Shown here piece after piece: positions 53,982 through 64,000 of a DNA stretch of 64,000 nt. The translations under genes were made by a program, and so were the position numbers. Source of the stretch: Cyprinodon diabolis (Eukaryota; Chordata; Actinopteri; Cyprinodontiformes; Cyprinodontidae); the NCBI GenBank assembly GCA_030533445.1, contig CM060064.1, positions 23,407,126 to 23,471,125 on the forward strand. Direction: 5' to 3'. The notes under the pieces were generated by a model. The model was not told the origin of the DNA and did no database searches. It saw only the letters and a program-made list of their open reading frames with translations. The stretch's first letter is position 1. The number at the start of each line of letters is the position of its first letter.

Positions 53982-54064
53982 TCACACCTGAAGCTCAGAA
54001 CCACTGGACAAGCCGAGGGCATTGGCCTCCTCTGTCGTCAAGCCACTCTTTAGAGTCCTCCTTA
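53982..54064 (-). CDS. fhod3: FHOD3 last coding exon
   Basis: Encodes [20 protein letters not shown] and then GSELQV before TGA; the first two bases complete a Leu codon. Ends like vertebrate FHOD3 (…GTSELQL). Acceptor CAAACAG. Confidence 0.9.
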
Positions 54065-57000
54065 CTGTTTGATCAAGTGAGTAAAAAATAAAAAATAAAG
54101 AGAAGGTGCATTACTGTGATGAATAAATGCAGCAGAAACATTTTTTTTCTTAAATAATTTTGAGCATGTCTTCAAGACTCACATGATTTCCTGTTTAGCC
54201 GGGATCGCCTCCTCTCACGAGGCAGTGTCCTCTGACTGGGCCCCTGAGTGGCTGATCGAACAATCCTCTCCATGATCTCATCAGCTGTGTCATCTGTACA
54301 GCTTATAGGGTCATCAGTAGCAGAACACCATGGAGCAACGCGCGCTGAAACAAGCACAGCAAATCAAATTCTGCGTTACTGGACAGAACACACATAAGCC
54401 CTGACGTTATCAGTTTTATTTTATGAATGAAGTTTTAAGATCATAATTGGTAATAAAAGGTGTGACATTGACATTTAAGAACACTGGGGGGGAATAATAG
54501 CAATGGAAATTAAGGGTGCTAAATTAGGGGACGCATTGCTTGCTTTTAAATGCGAAAGCAGATCTGCTCCTAGCTTCTTTAAACAGTTTCTTTCTGCATC
54601 GATACAGTTTGCACAAGTTAGTATGAAATCTTTTGCATGCTTCTAAGGAAACACCTCTTTAAATTCAGGTATACTACTATAAGCACATAAAGGACTCTTC
54701 CAAATTAGAGCTACATACAGCAGATTGTGAGAAAATAAAACCTGTCAAAGCAGTGGAACAAAGCAGATGGAGGAAAATACAAAAAAGTCTGCAAAAAAGT
54801 GGGTCAGGACTCTTACTGAAGGTAAATATTATGTTCTCTGATTTTTTTCTGATATTGAAGTTAATAATTTAGTTTTCGACTGTTAGTGGTTGATTAAAAA
54901 ACCCAATTTTGACTAAATAAAGAAATTGATGTGATTTTTTCCCCCCCATCGACTGATCTAATGGGTTCTCTTGACAAAAAGTGAAATGACCTTGACATAT
55001 TTTACGTCTTTATGGCACATCAAGTGAAGTATTTAATCTAATTTGTGTCCTTTATTTTTTTATGCTTAAACAAAATAAAAACCCAGAAATCTAACAAAAG
55101 TGGATTTCTCAAAAGAATATTAATTTCTTTTAATTCATTACTTGGTTGGGACTCATTTTGCTTAAATTACTGCATGCATGCGGCATGGCATGGAGGTGAT
55201 CGGCAACAGGTTGCATTGATAGTGGCCTTGAGGTCATCTGTTTTATTGGCTTTGATATCCTCCTCTTGAAAATACCCCATTGATTCTCTAAGGCCAGACC
55301 AGTTTTTTGTGCAACTATACCATCCTTTGTTATCTTGGACATTTTGGGGGTGTGAAAATAAAATCAACATTTAGCTCGTCAGCAAAAGGACCCAACACCA
55401 ACAGATGACTTGGAGGTCTTAACCTTCACTGCCATTAGAAACTATACCTGGACTTCAAATGGTGTGGATTCTCTGCCTCCTTCATTTAGACTCTGGGGCC
55501 TTGATGTTGAGATGAAATCCAAACTTTACTCATCAGAAAATAGAACTTTGGGCCACTGAGCATGAATAAAGTTGTTTTTTTCTTTACCCAGGGTAAGATG
55601 CTTGTAGCTGGTCCTCCTAATTGTCATTCATCCTGGTGATATGTTTACGCAAGGCCATCCTACGTGCTCATCCTCATTTTCCCTGACATATGCTAACAGT
55701 AACTTTTAAACAGAGCGTGCATAAGGAGAAATATTTGGACAAGTTGGATGAAAACTGTCTGATAAAGGGGTTAAAAATCATCATCATTTATCATCAATCA
55801 TTCATTATTACTAAGACGTGATGATATCTCTAGTGTTTCAGGATGCTGTGAAAGGTAGAACTATTCTGGGGCTTGTTTATAGTTCCATAAAACTGGATAT
55901 TTATGTTGTATAGTAGCATTCAACGCTGTCATCTGACTGACCTCTGAGGCTGCCGCCTCTGGTGCGACCTCGCAGCCCGGGCACAGTGGATGTGCTGCTC
56001 TCTCCATCTTTCAGACCAGTTTTTAACACCGCCTTCATGTTTTCATGCTCTGCTGCATCGTCAGCGCTCTGGATACCCTGAGCCTGGCTCTCCTGTGCAT
56101 CTGAAGAAGCCCCTCCGAATTTACCGCTCTGCAAAAGTATGAAGGAAGAGTTAAAACATTCTAAAAAATGATCTTTGTTTTCCTGTTCTTATTTTTTTAA
56201 CAGTCTTTCCCACACCTAAACAAGCACAGTTGGTTATTTTAAAAAATCTGAGACACATAATACATTTATCACAGATTTATTTCCATGACTGTTCCCCTCA
56301 GAATATATATTTTTCTACCATTAAGTATAATTAACTTCTTAAGGTTAGATTCACTCAGCACTCAAAGCGGCATCATGTTTCATATTCATGCATTTTCACC
56401 GTTAGTCCCTCTAAGACTTACAAACACCTCATGATTTGTTTAGACCCTTTGAACAAAACAGTTATTTCAAAATGCAGCCTTGCATGTTGTTCAGTGTTAG
56501 AGCAAACGGAGGGTTCTCAGACTAATGCATATGCATGCATACATGTGTACATCCCTACCTCACTGTCATCGTCATCCTCACTCTAATAAAAAAAGGCAAA
56601 ATAAGCACTGATAACAAGCATTGCCTTCTACTGTAACATTTTGAAAAAGAAGATCACATCTGCTAGTAAATATTTACAAAAACTTTCATGCTAAGTGCCT
56701 AATTATAGATTTGTGTCTGCAGTAAACAGGATGTTAAGCTAACAGGTGTTTATCAACAATAATGACATAAAGTATCTTGGAAAAGTAGATTTTGTCATAT
56801 TTTTGGACGTTACAACCACAAATTTCAATGGTTTTTACATGGGATTATTATATGATGTACCAATGCAGTGTAGCATACACTTCTGAAGTGGATGTACGCT
56901 GTAAAATGTTTTTTAGGACATACACTCACCGGCCACTATATTAGGTACAGCTGTCCAACTGCTCGTTAACACTTAATTTCTAAGCAGCCAATCACATGGC

Positions 57001-60000
57001 GGCAACTCTGTGCATTTAGGCATGTAGACATGGTCAAGACAATCTCCTGCAGTTCAAACCGAGCATCAGTATGGGGAAGAAAGGTGATTTGAGTGACTTT
57101 GAACGTGGCATGATTGTTGGTGCCAGAAGGGCTGGTCTGAGTATTTCAGAAACTGCTGCTCTACGGGGATTTACACGCACAACCATCTCTAGGGTTTACA
57201 GAGAATGGTCCGAAAAAGAAAAAACATCCAGTGAGCGGCAGTTCTGTGGGCAGAAATGCCTTGTTGATGCCAGAGGTCAGAGGAGAATGGGCAGACTGGT
57301 TCGAGCTGATAGAAGGGCAACAGTGACTCAAATAACCACCCGTTACAACCAAGGTGGGCAGAAGAGCATCTCTGAACGCACAGTACGTCAACCTTTGAGG
57401 CAGATGGGCTACAGCAGAAGACCACACCGGGTGCCACTCCTTTCAGCTAAGAACAGGAAACTGAGGCTACAATTTGCACAAGCTCATCGAAATTGGACAA
57501 TAGAAGATTGGAAAAACGTTGCCTGGTCTGATGAGTCTCGATTTCTGCTGCGACATTCGGATGGTAGGGTCAGAATTTGGCATCTACAACATGAAAGCAT
57601 GGATCCATCCTGCCTTGTATCAACGGTTCAGGCTGGTGGTGGTGGTGTCATGGTGTGGGGAATATTTTCTTGGCACTCTTTGGGCCCCTTGGTACCAATT
57701 GAGCATTGTCGCAACGCCACAGCCTACCTGAGTATTGTTGCTGACCATGTCCATCCCTTTATGACCACAATGTACCCAACTTCTGATGGCTACTCTCAGC
57801 AGGATAATGCGCCATGTCATAAAGCTGGAATCATCTCAGACTGGTTTCTTGAACATGACAATGAGTTCACTGTACTCAAATGGCCTCCACAGTCACCAGA
57901 TCTCAATCCAACAGAGCATCTTTGGGATGTGGTGGAACGGGAGATTCGCATCATGGATGTGCAGCCGACAAATCTGCAGCAACTGTGTGATGCCATCATG
58001 TCAATATGGACCAAACTCCCCGAGGAATGCTTCCAGCACCTTGTTGAATCTATGCCACGAAGAATTGAGGCAGTTCTGAAGGCAAAAGGGGGTCCAACCC
58101 GTTACTAGCATGGGGCACCTAATAAAGTGGCCGGTATACCTCAGCAAAATTCAGTGCAACCGACTGCCTTTCAAATGGTCACCCATCTTCCAAGTGTTTG
58201 ATTTAATCCCACTATAAAAACAATTATGTGCATTTATATTGCATTCATATTATTAAAAACAAAAAAGAAGATATGAACATTTTTTATTTTTTTGTTGTAT
58301 ATATAGATGCATGTATGAATAACATTAGTATATTTAGGTTTTGCAAGCTTATTTAGAAATGATATGCAAATTCAACACCTTCCATCACACAGGAATGTCC
58401 AATTATTCTTGATATCCAAAATATAAAATTACAATATTTTCCATCTAAAAGGTAAAGCTTCATTTGTGCAAAAAAAAAAGAGTCTGCCAGGAAAGCTTTT
58501 GGATCATAGCTAAGGTGTGGCCCCATGCTATTTCTCCTTTAGGGAAAACCACAGGTTTGAAGTTTCACACAGTGATTAAATGAAGTGTCCTTAAAAAAGA
58601 GAAGGGTCCCCTCTCTGTGGCAGAGCGTGGATTCCTCTGTCAGCAGCCGCCTCCCTGGGGCTTAGGGGATTTTAATCACACAGTGAGCTGTTAGCTCTGG
58701 CCTGTTCTCAGCCTGCAGTAGATACAGAAGCGGATCCACTCCACACAACTCCCTGATTGTTTTTACTGTAACTTATACATGTGAGCAAAGAGGAAGCTAG
58801 GCAGACGTCTTTGGAAATGCAACCCACCACATCTACCAAAAAATGGAGCCAGATTTCTTAAGATTAGAGATAGAACTCCTACCAATGGGTTGTTAACACT
58901 GTTTCATGGAACTGCGGAGGCGCGAATTAAAACAAGGACAGGGATAGAATAATGAACAAGCCTTACATCTGTTATCATTTTCCCCCTGGTCTTGTTTCTT
59001 TCTCTGTGGTTGGCCCTCTTCTGTTTCTGCTGCAGCACACGCTCTCTCGTCGTGCGGTACTCCAGGGCGAATTCGCTCAGGATCTTGCTAAAGCGATGTA
59101 TGCTGACCTCTCTTACTGCATAGATCGGATGGCCCAAGAATAACAAAAAGGCGTGAAACCTGCAGATGTGCACAGAGGCAAAAAAGACATACATTATTGT
59201 TTTTTCTATTTATGTTAAACTTTTATTTTATTTTTATTTTTATTTATTTATGTTAATTTTTTTTTTTTTTATGAGGATTTTATGAGACTGGCAACATACT
59301 GTAAATGTGAAAGAGGAAGATTTAGGTTGGAGAAAATGGTCCCTGGGATGCTTTTTTGGAAGTGTTTCCATAAATGATTATTATGCAATATTTTTGGTTT
59401 GAAATCTTTTTGGGTCCCCTTTTAACAGGCATAGGCTAACTTTAAGGGTCACACAAATTTTCAGCTGAGGAGGGAGAACCTGTTGACAGGATACCACAAA
59501 ATAGGCCTAAATTGAAGGCACCCATGCCTTCTAAAAGTTTTTCTAAAAATATTTCAACACCTATCCAGGATAGAGGTTAAAACACACCGTGTTTGTCTGG
59601 TGACCTGTACAAGGTCTGTTTTTAAGCTCATGGAGGCCCGTTCTCCTAGGCACGTACCAACTTAGATGCAAATCAGTGAGCCATCCATCTTCTCCAGGGT
59701 CGTTAGAGTCACCTGGGAGATTCCACATGCTTAGAAACAGCAGGACTTCAACATGTTTCTCTAGTGCAAACAACCAGAATTAACAAAAGCTCCTGGATAG
59801 ATTTCAAAACATTTTAAAAAAAGCTCAGCTAAAGTCTGGTTGCCTTTAATTGAAGCTTGGTTTTTTGGTTGCCAGGACCCAGATGACTGAGAATTTGCAC
59901 AGGCATGTAAACAGGATAACTGTTAAAATCAAAATTGCCCATGGTCCTTAAAAGCAAAGTGTGGCGTGTGTTTTAACTCAGGTACTCTGATTAAATAGAT

Positions 60001-62524
60001 TTTTTACTGCCTTCTATTGAAAGTAAAAGGCCCTTTAACATTATTACCTTAAAACAAACTTTGAAAAACATGTGTAATAATTTTACTACTTTTCTTTAGT
60101 TTTCAGAAGAAATTAAAGAAAAAAAAAAACTTAATTCCGGCATACCTGTTGATTATTCTGCGATGCACTATTTTCAGAATTATAATTCTCTCTGCGCAGT
60201 CTTTGAGGAAATCAGACATTTTTTGCTTCAAAGCTGGCTTCATCTCATGTTTTGCAATAACTTTTAGGTAGTCCCATGATGCTTTGCACCTGCGCTCCAT
60301 CTGGGCCAAATTATCTTGAAGCTGGTCGAAATCCACCTGAGAATTATATTAAAAACCAGTAAGGAGTCTTTTCAGAGGACATGGAACATCTGAGAGGACA
60401 TGATGTGTTTTTAACCTTGGTCAAGCGGGTGATGGCTCCTATCTCAGAGTAGAGGTCGGTGCTGTCTGGAAACTTCTCCACCACTATGGAGCAGGCGTGG
60501 TGCAACAGGGACTGCTTATGAATCGTGTCCTTCACCTCCGGGACTTTCTCCAAGTAACTCAGCTCAAAGCCTTTGGCCTGCAGACACGTTAAAAACACAC
60601 AAAACATACTGAGAATGTAGAAGGAAACAGTTTGTTGAAATCACAAAGCTGGATCACTTTGAGCTGATTGAAGTTAATTCCTTTCTGGCAAAGTAAGAAA
60701 TAAGAGGTTGAACGGCAAATCATAGATTATCAGACTGAATCAAAAACTCCAATCTGTTTAAGCGACTGTTCTCCCCTCACAACAAAGCAGAAAAGGTTCC
60801 AGAACGCATCAAGAAAGACATAATCCTAGCAGGATCTCCCTTGTTCTTTTGCCAGCTATAAATGGTTTACTGCAAAAATATAAATGCAGCCATTATTTAT
60901 GGGAAACTGCTCATTTTGATGTTGATGACTTATGTTTCCCCTTGTGGATGTTTGCCTTTGTTTATCCCAGAGGCTCACACATGTAGATGCACTCACACTG
61001 AGGTGGAGACAGGGCCACAGGAGCAAAGAAAAAGCCAACTTTGGGACAAAGCAGGAGCAGAAACGACTTATGGAGTTCACACACAGGCAACCAAGATAAA
61101 GATGAACATAAAAAAAAAAAAAACTTGCCCGCCCCTTATTTCCTCCTCAGCTTATAGAGCCACACTCAAAAGAAGCTGCAGTCGGGCAGTAGGCCCATTC
61201 ACACAGACTGGTGTTATTCCTGCCAAAATATTGGGTTTGACTGGAAATATAGGGGAAGAAAATGCTAACAGAAGATAAGGATAACATACAAAGGGAAAAC
61301 AAAACAAAACTAAGAATATCAGAGGCATATCTCAGATTGTTTTTCTTACATTTGATCCATTGAGGAAGTTACCAATGGCCAGCAGGGTGGTCAGGATGTA
61401 TCTGAGGGTTTTGTTTTTTTCAAGTTGATCCATTCCTTCTTTCAGGTCCTGCAGTGGCTCTGCCACTTCCTGAAAGGGCAGAAACAAAAGATGATCATAA
61501 GCACATGATCCTTTAATTTCTGCTCCCTATCTTGGAATGAAGGAGAAAGGCTGACAATGACAAATATATATACTGTCAGACAAAAAGCTTGAAAAAAGAT
61601 GCAAAAAAAAAATCCCTACACCTCTTCTTATGTAACAACTGAGTGTCTCTTTCATCTGCCCCTGATTAGTGGGAGCAGGAATGTACCTGACCTTCTCAAT
61701 AAGCTCGTAGTCCATCTTGAAGGCCCACAGCTGCAGTCGCGCTGACAGCTCTGTGATGGAGGAGAGGGTGAGCAGGAACTGCTCAGCACTGCCCAACGGG
61801 ATGTCAGGGTTCATCAGCTGAGCCTCCTGGATCCTCTGCTTCTCCTCCTCTGTTGGGATCATTGTGAGGATTTTCTAGAATGGAGAAGATATACATAAAA
61901 TGTGTCCCTGTGTGTCTGATTTTTAGACATTTAAGAGCATTTAAACAGAGAAAAAACATTGATCAGGTAGTTATATTCAGAATTCTTTAAGTTGATTCCT
62001 GTTTTCGTAAACTTTTTAATGTCTGAACTTTTTCTCTGCTTTTGTTGTATCATTGAAAATACCTCTGGAGAGAGAAAAAAAGGTGGAGGAATCTTTCCAT
62101 CCCTAAACTCAGCCTATGAAGTATCAAATCAAAGAGGCTTTACTGTAACCTACAACCATGAAGCTCTGCAGATACCAGATGGTTTTTGAGATGAACTCAA
62201 AATAACCCTTTATCTTTATAAATGTAGAAAAAAAGATTATATCTACACAACTAATGCAACAGATTATCACATAGTACTCAAGACATTACAACTTTGTTCA
62301 GATTAGACCCATATACGCTATGCTCAAACCTCATACTAGTCCAGATATAATTATCTTAAGCTCACCTCAATGCCTTCCTTGTTCAGTGCGTACTCATCAA
62401 AGTTGAGAATAGCTGTCTTGATTGTGCGAGGAGGAGGTAAGACAGTTAATCCAATATTTATGGCGTTGCTGCGCTTTGAGTCGAGGACGATGATTTCTTG
62501 TCGTTTGCCTTCAGCTGATGGTTT
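53982..62524 (-). CDS. fhod3: Formin FHOD3, C-terminal part (10 exons; 5' part beyond window)
   Basis: Minus-strand exons in order: 62524-62366, 61874-61692, 61469-61350, 60577-60416, 60336-60146, 59159-58967, 56582-56559, 56128-55942, 54344-54183 and 54064-53982 (stop TGA). They give 487 residues, with all phases consistent. The product is a formin that assembles unbranched actin and, as FHOD3, is needed for sarcomere organisation in heart muscle. The visible part holds most of the FH2 domain, an 8-residue acidic microexon, a linker, and the C-terminal autoregulatory segment ([17 protein letters not shown], then basic [20 protein letters not shown]). Residues such as [18 protein letters not shown] and [11 protein letters not shown] follow FHOD3 more closely than FHOD1. 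The N-terminal domains lie to the right of the window. Which teleost paralogue it is remains open. Confidence 0.93.
54183..54344 (-). CDS. fhod3: FHOD3 exon with autoregulatory segment
   Basis: Holds [20 protein letters not shown] and [16 protein letters not shown]. In FHOD1 the Ser/Thr sites in the RRS-RKSLRRT stretch are ROCK targets that relieve autoinhibition; the equivalent residues are present here and in the last exon. Acceptor TGTTTCAG, donor GTGAGT. Confidence 0.92.
54345..55941 (-). other. FHOD3 intron with Tc1 relic
   Basis: Non-coding. The stretch 55100-55620 is a minus-strand Tc1-like transposase relic, listed separately. The rest is AT-rich with no recognised feature. Confidence 0.5.
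55100..55620 (-). mobile_element. Decayed Tc1-like transposase fragment
   Basis: Read on the minus strand: FSDE (near 55545), then [22 protein letters not shown], and further on [22 protein letters not shown], resembling the C-terminal part of fish Tc1 transposases. Frames are broken and ends not found. Confidence 0.55.
55942..56128 (-). CDS. fhod3: FHOD3 linker exon
   Basis: Encodes [18 protein letters not shown], then [17 protein letters not shown] ([12 protein letters not shown] is conserved in FHOD3) and a Gly/Arg/Ser-rich end. Acceptor TTTTGCAG, donor GTCAGT, phase 1. Confidence 0.92.
56559..56582 (-). CDS. fhod3: FHOD3 24-nt acidic microexon
   Basis: Eight codons, S-E-D-D-D-D-S-E, between a TTATTAG acceptor and GTAGGG donor, phase 0 on both sides. 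Its place, directly after the FH2 sequence MITD, and its form, Ser then five acidic residues then X then Glu, match the muscle-specific T(D/E)5XE insertion of mammalian FHOD3, a CK2 site. Here Ser takes the place of Thr. Confidence 0.85.
56923..58134 (+). mobile_element. Tc1-like transposon with full transposase frame, right end damaged
   Basis: Left end CACTCACCGGCCACTATATT is complete and preceded by TA. The right end stops at AATAAAGTGGCCGG and then reads TATACC, so the outermost bases expected from the family (TGAGTG) are missing. It lies in a FHOD3 intron, on the opposite strand. Same family as the split copy at 37986-41212. Confidence 0.9.
57071..58108 (+). CDS. Tc1-family transposase, uninterrupted 345 codons
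   Basis: Would cut and paste its element at TA sites. The N-terminus (1-110) has two helix-turn-helix units ([20 protein letters not shown], then [10 protein letters not shown]; second near [13 protein letters not shown]). The catalytic domain has D in WSDESRF, D in QQDNAPCH and E in [11 protein letters not shown], with the D34E spacing of Tc1 elements. Length equals the family norm of about 340. Changes near [19 protein letters not shown], where a few residues differ from the usual form, suggest it may not be fully active. No host role is implied. Confidence 0.93.
   Translation: MGKKGDLSDFERGMIVGARRAGLSISETAALRGFTRTTISRVYREWSEKEKTSSERQFCGQKCLVDARGQRRMGRLVRADRRATVTQITTRYNQGGQKSISERTVRQPLRQMGYSRRPHRVPLLSAKNRKLRLQFAQAHRNWTIEDWKNVAWSDESRFLLRHSDGRVRIWHLQHESMDPSCLVSTVQAGGGGVMVWGIFSWHSLGPLVPIEHCRNATAYLSIVADHVHPFMTTMYPTSDGYSQQDNAPCHKAGIISDWFLEHDNEFTVLKWPPQSPDLNPTEHLWDVVEREIRIMDVQPTNLQQLCDAIMSIWTKLPEECFQHLVESMPRRIEAVLKAKGGPTRY
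58135..58966 (-). other. FHOD3 intron, no gene seen
   Basis: Non-coding. A more GC-rich stretch at about 58600-58760 stands out from its AT-rich surroundings and could be a conserved regulatory block, but there is no motif to support this. Confidence 0.4.
58967..59159 (-). CDS. fhod3: FHOD3 exon, end of FH2 domain
   Basis: Encodes [20 protein letters not shown], then [42 protein letters not shown]. This is the C-terminal FH2 helix and its basic extension. Acceptor TCTGCAG, donor GTAAGG, phase 0 at the end. Confidence 0.95.
59160..60145 (-). other. FHOD3 intron, no gene seen
   Basis: Non-coding, with a TTTTA-rich stretch near 59210-59270. No repeat ends recognised. Confidence 0.5.
60146..60336 (-). 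CDS. fhod3: FHOD3 FH2 exon
   Basis: [60 protein letters not shown]. Part of the long FH2 helices. Phase 0 in, phase 2 out; donor GTATGC. Confidence 0.95.
60416..60577 (-). CDS. fhod3: FHOD3 FH2 exon
   Basis: [62 protein letters not shown] is near-invariant among FHOD formins. Acceptor TCTGCAG, donor GTTAAA. Confidence 0.95.
60578..61349 (-). other. FHOD3 intron, no gene seen
   Basis: Non-coding. The 138-codon plus-strand frame at 60862-61278 has no family features and is ignored. Confidence 0.5.
61350..61469 (-). CDS. fhod3: FHOD3 FH2 exon
   Basis: [40 protein letters not shown]: the GNFLN motif is the formin FH2 signature. Acceptor CTTTCAG, donor GTAAGA, phase 0 on both sides. Confidence 0.96.
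61692..61874 (-). CDS. fhod3: FHOD3 FH2 exon
   Basis: [61 protein letters not shown]. The donor is GTCAGG, chosen because it joins in frame to EVAEPL. Acceptor ATTCTAG. Confidence 0.95.
62366..62524 (-). CDS. fhod3: FHOD3 FH2 exon (first one in window)
   Basis: [65 protein letters not shown] is the early FH2 core. The preceding exons lie beyond the right edge. Acceptor CTCCTAG, donor GTGAGC. Confidence 0.95.
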
Positions 62525-62658
62525 CTAGGAGAGGCCAAAGGAAGAAGAAAACTGTGTGAAAGGGCACCTGGTAAAATCCCCCTATTGCTCATTACAAACT
62601 GTCCATTTCCATCATTCTAGTTTCAATGATCTATCGAAGTCTTATCAACCTTTTTCTA

Positions 62659-62722
62659 CTAACGATGGTATAAAAAAGTACGATTTAAGCCTTTAAATCG
62701 TACTTTTTTATACCATCGTTAG
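62659..62722. repeat. Perfect 30-bp inverted repeat with 4-nt loop
   Basis: CTAACGATGG...ATTTAA (62659-62688), loop GCCT, then the exact complement back to CCATCGTTAG (62693-62722). No mismatch in 30 pairs. Too short and too perfect for a typical vertebrate microRNA precursor. Confidence 0.95.
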
Positions 62723-63940
62723 GTGCCTTAATTACTCACCATAAAAGGTTTGATTGACTGTTTTCTTTTTAAATAAATCTTTATAATTATAGTAATATTT
62801 ATTTCTCTCTTCAAACAAATATATAGCAGTTTATGTTAAAGCATTCTTTTCAACTTTTTATGTCATTAATCCTAAGTTTTTCAAAACAAAACAGATGCGT
62901 TAGATGAATGAAAAGTAAGAAAGCCGACAGAACCTGGTTCTATAAGAATAAACATACTTAATTGGTCGGCAAAGCACCTTTTGATTTAAATTCTTGGGTT
63001 TATGCTTCCTTTCAACCTGAAATAAATGTGCTGGAAGGAAGCAATTTTTATAATGTTTGCCTATTAGCATCCTGTAGATAAAAACAGTTTACAGAAACGT
63101 TAGAAAGAAATCATTGAGGAAAAATGTGTTGGTGTGCCTGCCTGGTGTAACTAGATATGACCTTTTGGCCACAGTTTCATATCGTCATTTAAAAATCTTA
63201 GCACACATCTCAGCCTGATTGAATAAAACTGAAAAAATAAAATAAAATAAAAATAAATTATGTGGAATTACTCTTCAATTACACAAAAATCTCCCCATAC
63301 CTTGTATTATTATTTTGTCGCTTTGTGACCAAAGTTCTCCCAAAACTGATATAATTTCAACACCCAAACATTAACTTCAACACAACAGAATTCACATTAG
63401 TGGTTTTCTGTTATCAACATTGAAAATAAAATATGTAAGACTAGATGTAAGATGAAAAAAAAACATAACAAATCTGAATGGAACCATATCAATAAATATT
63501 CCTATTTTCTGAACTATTGAACATTAAGGGCGGCATAATGAGCCACTAGCCACTGGTCCCATTACTTTGTGCTGTGTCCCAGCATTAATAATAGAAATAT
63601 ATTTTGAATGGCAGATTACAGAATGTGAAGGTCCTTAAAAATTAATGAATTCTCATCTCTTCACATTTCATCCTCATATATTTAAAGTCTTCCCTTTATT
63701 CATAACTTAAAGGCAAACCGTGGACTTTGTGAAGCATATTAGTTATTTTAAATGATTCATCAGGCCAATATGCAGCACTTGACACAGTTCCCCCTTTAAA
63801 TAACAACTATGCAAGTTGGGAGAAGACGGACCTTCATCGGCAAGGTCATGTGACCATGGCTTTAACCATAGGCTCTAATATAGCCTTCGAGCTAAGGCTT
63901 TTGCTCTACTACTTTTCCCACCTGCTCTACCACTGGTCAT

Positions 63941-64000
63941 GGCTGAGGCAAGAAAAAAGTTTAAACTTTCGGAGGAGGTTAAACAGAGAAAACATGAAAG
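63941..64000 (+). other. Start of an unassigned charged open frame at window edge
   Basis: ATG opens MAEARKKFKLSEEVKQRKHE, still open at the last base. Lys/Glu/Arg-rich starts like this are common in transposon-derived proteins of fish, but too little is visible to assign it. Confidence 0.25.

Larger units (their letters stand above)
62525..64000 (-). other. FHOD3 intron to the window edge
   Basis: No upstream FHOD3 exon was found. It contains the perfect hairpin at 62659-62722 and, at the far end, a plus-strand ATG opening a charged frame (63941 on). The rest is AT-rich without recognised features. Confidence 0.5.

Noticed and set aside
60862..61278. 138-codon plus-strand frame in an FHOD3 intron
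   Set aside because: No recognisable domain, low-complexity lysine run at the poly-A tract, and antisense to an intron.
62659..62722. MicroRNA precursor
   Set aside because: The stem is perfectly paired over all 30 bp with a 4-nt loop, shorter and more perfect than animal precursors; no supporting evidence.

Overview
The window looks like a piece of a teleost fish chromosome. It has AT-rich DNA, intron-split vertebrate genes with GT-AG junctions, and a dense load of Tc1/mariner, hAT and I/Nimb-type LINE elements. Three protein genes can be built exon by exon. On the minus strand, 20967 down to 1, is a secreted or membrane C-type lectin/mucin-like gene, open at the left edge. On the plus strand, 29372-47136, is a complete ten-exon retinoid X receptor of the beta class (423 residues). 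On the minus strand, 62524 down to 53982, are the last ten coding exons of the formin FHOD3 (487 residues visible); its 5' part lies beyond the right edge. Exon lengths and phases agree across every junction.

Layout. 1-2889: a Ser/Thr-rich exon with a 279-bp (93-residue) tandem repeat. 3034-3372: second C-type lectin domain. 3373-20394: a 17-kb intron that is mostly transposon. Inside it an old LINE copy (about 4480-4810 plus 17053-18665) is split by a 12.2-kb foldback element (4811-17052) with arms of about 4.8 and 5.0 kb, a 2.4-kb spacer and a 6-bp target duplication. 18780-20075: Tc1-like relics. 20395-20748 and 20916-20967: first lectin domain and signal-peptide exon. 21718-22767: a palindrome-rich MITE with a 10-bp imperfect target duplication. 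22818-27716: a nearly full-length but broken LINE with a 15-bp target duplication. 27732-29318: presumed RXR promoter and 5' flank. 29319-48515: RXR with a long 3' UTR. Its third intron holds a broken Tc1, a hAT end, MITEs, a 1.25-kb tandem duplication and a hAT inserted in a Tc1. 48600-62524: FHOD3, convergent with RXR, with three Tc1 copies, one of which has a full 345-codon transposase frame.

The genes do not form a pathway. RXR is a nuclear receptor, FHOD3 an actin-assembly formin of muscle, and the lectin gene probably encodes a surface or secreted glycoprotein. The lectin and RXR genes are head to head about 8.4 kb apart, and RXR and FHOD3 are tail to tail. The most unusual items are the giant foldback element with its built-in empty-site control, the duplicated 14-residue RXR exon, the 8-residue acidic FHOD3 microexon, and a perfect 30-bp hairpin in an FHOD3 intron. 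No tRNA, rRNA, CRISPR or prokaryotic signal was seen.
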